Origin: Halochromatium roseum
GTDB taxonomy: Bacteria > Pseudomonadota > Gammaproteobacteria > Chromatiales > Chromatiaceae
Length of the DNA: 64,000 bases
Assembly (NCBI RefSeq): GCF_016653315.1
Contig: NZ_NHSH01000049.1
Coordinates: 1 to 64,000 of the forward strand
Reading direction: 5' to 3'
Numbering within the stretch: position 1 is the stretch's first letter; every line of letters starts with the position of its first letter. Shown here one piece after another: positions 33,983-41,123 of this stretch. Both the position numbers and the translations under genes were made by a program. The notes under the pieces are model-generated. The model was given only the letters and a program-made list of their open reading frames with translations, did not search any database and was not told the origin of the DNA.

Positions 33983-35536
33983 ATGACCCGACTCCTGCTT
34001 TTGGTCGTGGTACTGGTCGTGCCGATCGCGACGCTAGCCGAAGCGTTGGTCGAGCCACTCGCCGAACAGCCGGTCGAGGCCTCACTCAGTTCGGCGGCCG
34101 GCGCCGCCCTGACGGTCGGCTCGAAGAAGTTCACCGAGTCGGTGATCTTGGGTGAGGCGCTGACCTTGCTGCTGGCCGATGCCGGCTTTGAGGTCAAGCA
34201 TCAGTCCGCCTTGGGTGGCACCCGTATCCTCTGGGGGGCGCTGCTGGCGGGCGAGATCGATGTCTATCCCGAGTACTCGGGGACGCTGCTGCGAGAGATC
34301 TTGGCCGATCAGAGGCTGGATGGATGGGATGCGTTGCGCACCGCGCTGGCAGCGCGCGGGGTCGAGCTGTCGGCGCCGCTTGGTTTCGAGAATACCTATG
34401 CGCTCGCGGTGACGGCGGAGACCGCTGAGCGGTTGGGGCTGGAGCGCATCTCCGATCTGCGTGCGCATCCCGAGCTGCGCTTTGGCTTTAGCAACGAGTT
34501 TCTGGATCGCGGTGATGGTTGGCCGGGGCTGAAGCGTCGCTACCGTTTGCCGCAGACGCGAGTGCAGGGGCTAGACCATGATCTTGCCTATCGCGGTATT
34601 GCCAGCGGTCGCATCGACGCCACCGTGGTCTACACTACCGATGCCGAGATCGAGCGCTACGGCTTGGTGCAGCTGGCCGACGATCTCGGCTATTTCGACG
34701 ACTATCAGGCGGTGCTGCTCTATCGCAGCGATCTGGCGCAGCGCCTGCCTGATGCGGTGGCCTTGTTGCAGCGCTTCGAGGGCGCGATCAGCGAGCCAGT
34801 GATGGCCGGGTTGAATGGGATGGTGAAGCTGGATGGCGCGAGCGAACAGGAGGCGGCGGCGCAGCTGCTGGCCGATCGGTTTGGTCGCGAGGTTGAGGTC
34901 GAGCGCAAGGGGCTTTGGCAGCGGTTGCTTGAGCGCACACTGGAGCATCTGGGCTTGGTGAGCGTCTCGTTGACGGCGGCGATCTTGGTCGCGGTGCCAC
35001 TCGGCATCGTCGCCGCGCGCCGTCCGCGCCTTGGCCAGCTATTGCTCGGGCTGACCGGCGTGTTGCAGACCGTCCCCTCGCTGGCGTTGTTCGTGTTTCT
35101 GATTCCGCTGCTCGGCATCGGCTGGCTGCCGAGTGTTGCAGCGTTGTTCATCTATAGTCTGCTGCCGATTGTGCGCAATACCCATGCTGGGCTGAGCGAC
35201 ATCCCGCGACCGATCCGTGAGTCGGCCGATGTGATTGGGCTGACGCCGAATGCGAGGCTGCGCCTGGTCGAATTGCCGCTGGCGGCGCGCGCGATCCTGG
35301 CCGGCATCAAGACCTCGGCGGTGCTGAATGTCGGCACGGCTACCCTGGCGGCGCTGATCGGGGCTGGCGGCTATGGCCAGCCGATCCTGACCGGCATTCG
35401 GCTCGATGATACGGCGCTGATCATGCAGGGCGCGGTGCCGGCGGCCTTACTGGCCTTGGCCTTTCAGTGGCTGTTTGAGCTGGGTGAGCGTTGGGTGGTG
35501 CCGCGTGGGCTCAGATTGCGGCCGGCGGCAGTGTAG
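33983..35536 (+). CDS. Osmoprotectant ABC binding protein-permease fusion
   Basis: A 517-residue fusion. A signal sequence (MTRLLLLVVVLVVPIATLAEA) is followed by a glycine-betaine-type binding domain (about 45-300; VGSKKFTESVILGEALTLLL, GGTRILWGALLAGEIDVYPE, FSNEFLDRGDGWPGL) and then a permease domain (about 305-505) with the ABC-coupling motif SADVIGLTPNARLRLVELPL. Fused binding protein-permeases occur in the OpuC/Opu-like group. The start at 33983 is preferred because upstream residues derive from repeat B. Its ATPase is at 30651-31445, so the operon is split. Confidence 0.9.
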   Translation: MTRLLLLVVVLVVPIATLAEALVEPLAEQPVEASLSSAAGAALTVGSKKFTESVILGEALTLLLADAGFEVKHQSALGGTRILWGALLAGEIDVYPEYSGTLLREILADQRLDGWDALRTALAARGVELSAPLGFENTYALAVTAETAERLGLERISDLRAHPELRFGFSNEFLDRGDGWPGLKRRYRLPQTRVQGLDHDLAYRGIASGRIDATVVYTTDAEIERYGLVQLADDLGYFDDYQAVLLYRSDLAQRLPDAVALLQRFEGAISEPVMAGLNGMVKLDGASEQEAAAQLLADRFGREVEVERKGLWQRLLERTLEHLGLVSVSLTAAILVAVPLGIVAARRPRLGQLLLGLTGVLQTVPSLALFVFLIPLLGIGWLPSVAALFIYSLLPIVRNTHAGLSDIPRPIRESADVIGLTPNARLRLVELPLAARAILAGIKTSAVLNVGTATLAALIGAGGYGQPILTGIRLDDTALIMQGAVPAALLALAFQWLFELGERWVVPRGLRLRPAAV

Positions 35537-35560
35537 CAGCAGGTTGCCATCCGGATGCCG

Positions 35561-36073
35561 CTAAGGCAGTAGCCACTCTAACACCCGAATCAACCCCACG
35601 ACGGTCCCAACCGCGCCGACTACCCAGAGCGTCTGACGGTGGATCGCCATGCGCAGGCTGGCCTCGGTCGCCTTGATCTCGATACGGGCCTCCTGCACCT
35701 GCAGCTCAACCTGCTTGATCTCTTTGCTCAGGCGCAGCTCGAGATCCTTGATCTCCTTGCGAACGATCTCGATCTCCTTCTGCAGGCGCAGCTCGAGATC
35801 TTTGATCTCCTTACGCACACCCTCGATCTCCTTCTGCAGGCGCAGCTCCATATCCTTATTCTCACCGCGGACGATCTCGATCTCCTTGCGAACGATCTCG
35901 ATCTCCTTCTGCAGCCGGAGTTCCATCTCACGCAGGTCATGACGCTGCGGAATCTCATCGGCGGACGGCCAGATCCGTTCGAGTTGGCCAATGGCCTCAG
36001 CCAGCAGCCGGATGCGCGTTTGATCATCAACCGCCTCGGCGAGCTGCTCGTAGAGCTTGACGGCAACACCCAT
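35561..36073 (-). CDS. Coiled-coil protein with C-terminal membrane helix
   Basis: A 170-residue protein with five tandem repeats of an ELRLQKEIEIVRKEIKDLE-type heptad unit (about 48-140), followed by a C-terminal helix (about 148-168, LWVVGAVGTVVGLIRVLEWL). The nucleotide repeats (ctccttgcgaacgatctcgat) are nearly identical, so repeat number may vary. It resembles Bdr/CCDC90-like small coiled-coil membrane proteins common in phototrophic bacteria, often next to Uma2 or other nuclease-like genes. Function unknown. Confidence 0.75.
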   Translation of the reverse strand: MGVAVKLYEQLAEAVDDQTRIRLLAEAIGQLERIWPSADEIPQRHDLREMELRLQKEIEIVRKEIEIVRGENKDMELRLQKEIEGVRKEIKDLELRLQKEIEIVRKEIKDLELRLSKEIKQVELQVQEARIEIKATEASLRMAIHRQTLWVVGAVGTVVGLIRVLEWLLP

Positions 36074-36411
36074 TTTCTGCGGACTCCGGTTCGATTCTGT
36101 TCCAATAGAGTGGTGCTTGTTTGGCCCATTGTCTAGTTGGGGCTTAGAAGCTACTGGAAATGCTGCGTTGGCCGCCCTAGACGTCTCTCAAGCACGGAAC
36201 TTTGCCGCAGCGATTGGGATTCAGACGGCTTCTTAGGGATCTGTGGCTTCTGGAGCCGGCCGCGTGCGAGCCTGGCGCTGCTGACTGCATTGCTCGCATC
36301 GGCCGTTTAGGGACGGTTCGAGGGCTGTTCGAGCTTGGCCAAGTACTGGGTGGTGTGGTTCGAGCTGAGATCACGGCCCACTGTATGATAGAGAGCCTAC
36401 ACCTCAGTTAA
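36074..36411. other. Intergenic region upstream of the radical SAM gene
   Basis: About 340 bases without a convincing gene. A possible extended -10 sequence (tgtatgata) lies at about 36382-36390, some 22 bases before the ATG of the radical SAM gene. The remainder shows no repeat. Confidence 0.5.
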
Positions 36412-38244
36412 ATGGTCAGGTTTATGGCGTTCCCCTCGTTCTTCAGACGTCCGCCCGTCCGCCGACCCTTCCACCTACTACTGATCAAACCTTCGCACTA
36501 CGATGACGATGGCTATGTGATCCAGTGGTGGCGCTCGTCGATCCCGTCGAACAGCCTGGCTGCGGTCTATGGCAATGCGCTGGACGCGGCCGAGCGCCGG
36601 GTGCTCGGCGAGGATGTCGAGATCGAGGTGACGGTGCTCGACGAGACCAACACCCGGATTGATACGGCAGGCTTGATCCGGAAAATACGGCGCGGCATCG
36701 ATCGCAATGGCCGAGGCGAAAACGATGGCGATGGCGGCGGCGATAGCGATCGCGATGGCGGAGGCGATAACGGAAGCGATAGCGGAGGCGGTGGTGCCCT
36801 AGTCGGGCTGGTCGGGGTGCAATCGAATCAGTATCCGCGCGCGCTCGACTTGGCGCGACGTTTCAAGGCTGCCGGCTTGCCGGTGGTGATCGGCGGCTTT
36901 CATGTCAGCGGTTGTCTGTCGATGCTCGATCACCGGCCGAGCGAGCTGCAGGCAGCCCTGGATGAAGGTATCAGCCTTTTCGCCGGTGAGCTGGAAGGGC
37001 GTTTGGATCGGCTGCTATTGGACGCTGCGGCTGGCCAGCTCGAGCCTATCTACAATTATCTGAGCGATCTGCCGGATCTGACCGGTGCGCCGGCGCCCTA
37101 TCTGCCGGCAGCGCGGATCAAGCGCACCATGGGGCAGCGCGCGAGCTTCGATGCCGGCCGCGGCTGCCCGTTCCTGTGCAGCTTCTGCACCATCATCAAC
37201 GTCCAGGGGCGCAAGTCGCGCCATCGCAGCGCCGATGATGTCGAGGCGCTGATCCGCGCCAATGCCGCGGATGGCACGCGCAATTTCTTCATCACCGATG
37301 ACAATTTCGCCCGCAACCGCAACTGGGAGGCGATCTTCGATCGCATCATCGCGCTGCGCGAGTCGGGCGTGCAGATCCATCTGGTGATCCAAGCCGATAC
37401 CCAGACGCATCGGATCAAGGGCTTCATCGAGAAGGCGGCCGCAGCCGGGGTCAACCGCGTCTTCATCGGTCTGGAGAGCATCAACCCGGCGTCACTGAAG
37501 GGCGCGCAAAAGGGGCAGAACAAGATTGGCGATTACCGCGCCTTGCTACAGGCCTGGCACGCGGTCGGGGTGCTCACCTATGCCGGCTACATCATCGGCT
37601 TCCCGGACGATACCCCCGAGAGCATCCGCCGCGATATCCAGATCATCCAGCGCGAGCTGCCGATCGACATCATGGAGTTCTTCATCCTGACGCCCCTACC
37701 GGGGTCGAAGGATCATCAGCAGCTGGTGCAGCAGGGCGTCGAGCTGGAGCCGGACATGAACCAGTACGACACCCAGCATGTGACCATGGCCCATCCACGG
37801 ATGTCGCGCGCCGACTGGGAGGGGATCTATCGCGAGGTCTGGGATCTCTACTACAGCGATGAGCACGTAGCGACGGTGCTGCGCCGCTGCCGGGTCTGGG
37901 GCTATGACCCAAAGAACATGCTGGCCAAGCTGTTCGCCTTTCATGCGCCGATCGTCCATGAGCGCATGCATCCGCTCGAGGGTGGGCTGATTCGGCGCAA
38001 GGTGCGGCGTGATCGCCGGCCGGGCTTGCCGATCGAGCATCCGCTGCTGTTCTATCCGAAGTTCGCGTGGGACTTTGTGATCAAGTATGTTGGCGCCTAT
38101 CAGATGCATCGTCACTATCGGCGCATCTTAGAACGCGTCATGGCGGAGCCCGATCCGCTGGCCTATACCGATACCGCGATGCAGCCGGTTAGTGTCGATG
38201 AGCGGCAACGGCTGGAGATGTTCGCGAACGTCAATGCGGCTTAG
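36412..38244 (+). CDS. B12-binding-type radical SAM protein
   Basis: A 610-residue protein. The N-terminal domain (about 20-200) has the Rossmann-like pattern of B12-binding radical SAM proteins (GVQSNQYPRALDLARRF, VVIGGFHVSG), without a visible D-x-H-x-x-G ligand motif. The radical SAM domain (about 235-430) has the cluster motif CPFLCSFC near residue 250, then FFITDDNFARNRNWE and GLESINPASLKG. The C-terminal region (about 430-610) is of unknown role. A Gly/Asp/Ser insertion at about 100-127 (DGDGGGDSDRDGGGDNGSD) is made of short nucleotide repeats. The product cannot be named. An alternative start is the ATG at 36424. Confidence 0.85.
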   Translation: MVRFMAFPSFFRRPPVRRPFHLLLIKPSHYDDDGYVIQWWRSSIPSNSLAAVYGNALDAAERRVLGEDVEIEVTVLDETNTRIDTAGLIRKIRRGIDRNGRGENDGDGGGDSDRDGGGDNGSDSGGGGALVGLVGVQSNQYPRALDLARRFKAAGLPVVIGGFHVSGCLSMLDHRPSELQAALDEGISLFAGELEGRLDRLLLDAAAGQLEPIYNYLSDLPDLTGAPAPYLPAARIKRTMGQRASFDAGRGCPFLCSFCTIINVQGRKSRHRSADDVEALIRANAADGTRNFFITDDNFARNRNWEAIFDRIIALRESGVQIHLVIQADTQTHRIKGFIEKAAAAGVNRVFIGLESINPASLKGAQKGQNKIGDYRALLQAWHAVGVLTYAGYIIGFPDDTPESIRRDIQIIQRELPIDIMEFFILTPLPGSKDHQQLVQQGVELEPDMNQYDTQHVTMAHPRMSRADWEGIYREVWDLYYSDEHVATVLRRCRVWGYDPKNMLAKLFAFHAPIVHERMHPLEGGLIRRKVRRDRRPGLPIEHPLLFYPKFAWDFVIKYVGAYQMHRHYRRILERVMAEPDPLAYTDTAMQPVSVDERQRLEMFANVNAA

Positions 38245-38246
38245 AC

Positions 38247-38323
38247 ACTGTCCATCAACTTCTTCCCGATTTGAGCACCGCTGTAGGGCGATTATCGGGA
38301 GTTAGAAAATGGACCGTTACTTA
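38247..38323. repeat. Dispersed repeat B, full copy
   Basis: Begins three bases after the stop of the radical SAM gene. The arms actgtccatc with ttcccgat and atcggga with atggaccgt are mirrored around about 30 bases. Its right end supplies the TAA of the gene fragment on the opposite strand (38317-38319). Confidence 0.8.
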
Positions 38324-38407
38324 GCAAGTGCCTCGGGATTGATGACCCGCATCGCCTCATCGCCCATGCCCATCACCAAGATGCCGGCAGAGGTCGCGCG
38401 GTAAAGT
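38317..38407 (-). pseudogene. 3' fragment of an unidentified gene
   Basis: On the minus strand an open frame from about 38407 reads YRATSAGILVMGMGDEAMRV followed by INPEALAK and TAA. It looks like the C-terminus of a real protein but has no start, and the stop lies within the right end of repeat B. It adjoins treZ in a different frame, so treZ is probably fused to, or has overwritten, the remainder of that gene. No family is recognised. Confidence 0.45.
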
Positions 38408-40441
38408 TCAGGATTTTCTGACCGTGACGCTGACCCACCATTGGACCGACCAGGGTGCGAGATGACGCTCGCGAATCGGTACGCGAGCAGTTGACCCAGA
38501 GGTTTCTGAGGCCGTTGTCGGCTCAGTCCCTGGCCGATGGTCGAGGATTAGGCCGGATCGGCAGGGTAGCTCGATCTCGCTGGGCCGCTCGACGGGCTCG
38601 CCATTGAGGTTGGCGATCAGTCGAAGCTGGCGGTGATCGTTCGTGCTCCAGTGCGCGGAAAGGCGGCCACGACCAAAGACCAGGGCCTTGCCGCCCTGTT
38701 CGATCAGCGGGATCAGCGGTGCGATCTGGGCGTGGCGCAGGGCGAGGAGTCGGCGGCAGAGGGAGAAGCGTCGTTGTTGCGACAGGTCAGGGTAACGCCT
38801 GTCGATACCTGTCGCTTTGCCGGGATGGTCGCGCCAGCGCCAATCGAGCCGCGAGCGGGTGAAGGTCCCGGGATCGTTGGGGTCCGGGATCGATGCGCGG
38901 CTGGCGGCGTCGGTGAATCCTGAACTGCGGGCGAACTCGCGGCGCCGACCCTCGCGCACCGCATCGGCGAGCTCGGGGCCGAAATCGCAGAAGAATAAGA
39001 ATGGGCTGTCGGCGTCGAATTCCTCGCCCATGAAGAGCAATGGCGGGGAGGGCGCGAGCAGGATAAGGGCGAAGGCGGCGTCTAGGGCTTCGGTCGGGAT
39101 CAACTGATGCAGGCGCTCGCCGAAGGCGCGGTTGCCGGCCTGATCATGGTTCTGCAAGAAATTGACCATCGCTGCCGGTGGCAGATGCCAGCTCGGTGTG
39201 CCGCGGCGATGACCATCGCGAAACGCGGATGGTTCGCCCTGATAGGCGAAACCTTGGGTGAGTGCGCGGGCAACGAGCTGCGTGGTCCTGTCCTCGAAAC
39301 GAGCGTTTGGCTCTAAGACTGAGTCTGGGGCTGAGCCGGAGCTGGAGTCGGGGCTTGAGCGAGCGTCCGAGATAAAATCCTGATACGGGCCATCGGTCTC
39401 GCCGGTAACCAGATGGTGCAGCGCGTGGTGGAGGTCATCGTTCCACTGGGCGGTGAAGTGGTGTGGTTGTCCCTTGGTTGTGCGTTCATAACGCCGGGCG
39501 TCGTTGTGATCGTTTTCCAGGACCAGATGGATCTGCCGCATGCGACCCGGGCCAGCCTGCACGCGCTGGGCAAGCTCATCGAGTAGGTCAGGCTGGCTCG
39601 TATCCAGGATGCGGTCGACGGCATCGAGCCGCAGGCCATCGAGGCGGTATTCCTCGAGCCAGTAGAGGGCGTTCTGGATGAAGAATTCGCGCACCCAATG
39701 CGCCTGTGGGCCATCGAGATCGATCGCGGCGCCCCAAGGCGTGTGGCGGTCTGGATGGAAGAAGGCAGGGGCATAGCAGTGCAGATAGTTGCCCTCGGGG
39801 CCGAAGTGGTTATAGACCACATCGAGCAGCACCATCAGGCCGCGCTGATGGGCGGCGCGGATCAGCCGCTTCAGCTCATCGGGTTGGCCATAGCAAGCAT
39901 CAGGTGCGTAGAGCAGGGCGCCGTCATAGCCCCAGTTGCGCTGGCCCGGGAAGTCCGCCAACGGCATCAGCTCGATGGCGGTGACGCCAAGCTCGAGCAG
40001 ATGATCGAAGCGCGACTCAATGCTGGCATAGTCACCGCCGGTGCTGAAGGTGCCGACGTGCAGCTCATAGATCACCGCCTCATGCCAAGGCCGGCCGTGC
40101 CAGGCAGACTCGGCCGCGCCCCAGTCGAAGGCGAGCGGGTCGACGATCTGGCTCGGCCCGTGGACGTCGTCGGGCTGGAAGCGCGACGCCGGATCGGGTA
40201 CTGCAAGGCCGTTGTCGATCCGATAGCGGTATCGGTCACCGGTGCGCGCCTCCACGAGCTCGAGAGCGTGCCAACCGTCGTCGGTGCGTTGCATCCTGGC
40301 TGAGCGCTCTGGCTGTTTTGGGTCGGTGCTCCAGAGCAGCTCGACCTGCTTCGCGCTGGGCGCCCAGAGCCGAAAGCTGGTGCCGCCGCCGGCGCTAATC
40401 TCGGTGCCGAACGGCATGCTATGGCGATAGTGGACGGACAT
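38408..40441 (-). CDS. treZ: Malto-oligosyltrehalose trehalohydrolase (TreZ)
   Basis: A 677-residue glycoside hydrolase family 13 enzyme that releases trehalose from malto-oligosyltrehalose. An N-terminal CBM48-like domain (FRLWAPSAKQVELLW) is followed by the catalytic barrel with conserved regions VLLDVVYNHFGPEGNY, DGLRLDAVDRI (nucleophile Asp), VLENDHNDA (acid/base Glu) and NFLQNHDQAGNR. The usual TreZ length is about 600. A Ser/Pro/Asp-rich insertion at about 340-375 (SPDSSSGSAPDSV) accounts for part of the excess, and the last dozen residues look unrelated. No treY or other trehalose gene is nearby. Confidence 0.92.
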   Translation of the reverse strand: MSVHYRHSMPFGTEISAGGGTSFRLWAPSAKQVELLWSTDPKQPERSARMQRTDDGWHALELVEARTGDRYRYRIDNGLAVPDPASRFQPDDVHGPSQIVDPLAFDWGAAESAWHGRPWHEAVIYELHVGTFSTGGDYASIESRFDHLLELGVTAIELMPLADFPGQRNWGYDGALLYAPDACYGQPDELKRLIRAAHQRGLMVLLDVVYNHFGPEGNYLHCYAPAFFHPDRHTPWGAAIDLDGPQAHWVREFFIQNALYWLEEYRLDGLRLDAVDRILDTSQPDLLDELAQRVQAGPGRMRQIHLVLENDHNDARRYERTTKGQPHHFTAQWNDDLHHALHHLVTGETDGPYQDFISDARSSPDSSSGSAPDSVLEPNARFEDRTTQLVARALTQGFAYQGEPSAFRDGHRRGTPSWHLPPAAMVNFLQNHDQAGNRAFGERLHQLIPTEALDAAFALILLAPSPPLLFMGEEFDADSPFLFFCDFGPELADAVREGRRREFARSSGFTDAASRASIPDPNDPGTFTRSRLDWRWRDHPGKATGIDRRYPDLSQQRRFSLCRRLLALRHAQIAPLIPLIEQGGKALVFGRGRLSAHWSTNDHRQLRLIANLNGEPVERPSEIELPCRSGLILDHRPGTEPTTASETSGSTARVPIRERHLAPWSVQWWVSVTVRKS

Positions 40442-41123
40442 GGGTGCTGGATATCTTGCGATTGTCGCCGTTCAACCTGACTGATGCATCCAACCGATGG
40501 AACATCTAGCCTCACAGGCATGACAGCTGAAGGCAGCATGAAAGCTAGAGACCGGATGCATAGAGCCGAGCATCTTCGCCGTCCGCACTTCGGCTGACCT
40601 AAGCCTGACCTTCTTCTCAACCATAATCTCACGGAACAGGAACCAACGCGTCCGCAGGCCGACTGGTGCTCGGCTGTCGATCCGGCCCTCGGCTAAGACG
40701 TAGCAATCGAACTTGCTCGAGCTTTCGAAACCGGCAAATTCTTTGTCGTCCCAAAGAACAGGATCATGCGGGAATATCAAGGCCAGGGAGCCTGTATGTC
40801 CGCGTTAGACTCTGCAGCAAACACTAATGGGCAGGCCAGAGGCGGTTGCCGTAATGAAACGTACCGCATGGCGCCGTATTCTCGCTAACCTTCGCGAAGC
40901 GCCAAGCCTCGCATTGTCGTTCTATGCGGGGTTGGTGGGAAAAAGAAGGCGGGCGAGAACGAGCCGGACGGTATGTGTCATGGCTGAAATCGCCTAAGGA
41001 GCGAGGGTAGCGTCCAGGACCGGAACAGGCCCGTGTGACGGCGCAACCTAGCACAGCGGCTTGTGCCGGAACGTTCTTGGCTGGCCTCGGTCTCAGATCG
41101 TTTGCCAAGTCGTCGCGGTGGCC
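40442..41123. other. Long intergenic region, one weak open frame
   Basis: About 680 bases separate the divergent treZ and photolyase genes. A minus-strand frame at 40472-40780 gives 102 residues (DCYVLAEGRIDSRAPVGLRT in its middle) with no recognised motif, no good ribosome-binding site and a lower GC content than its surroundings; it could be a gene fragment. Nothing else convincing is seen. Confidence 0.4.

Noticed and set aside
36412..38244. BchE-type cyclase or hopanoid radical SAM enzyme
   Set aside because: The domain layout fits several B12-binding radical SAM families, but no pathway genes are near and no diagnostic motif is visible, so no product is named.
40472..40780. A 102-residue hypothetical gene on the minus strand
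   Set aside because: No ribosome-binding site, no recognised motif and codon use unlike its neighbours; listed only as a weak frame in the intergenic region.
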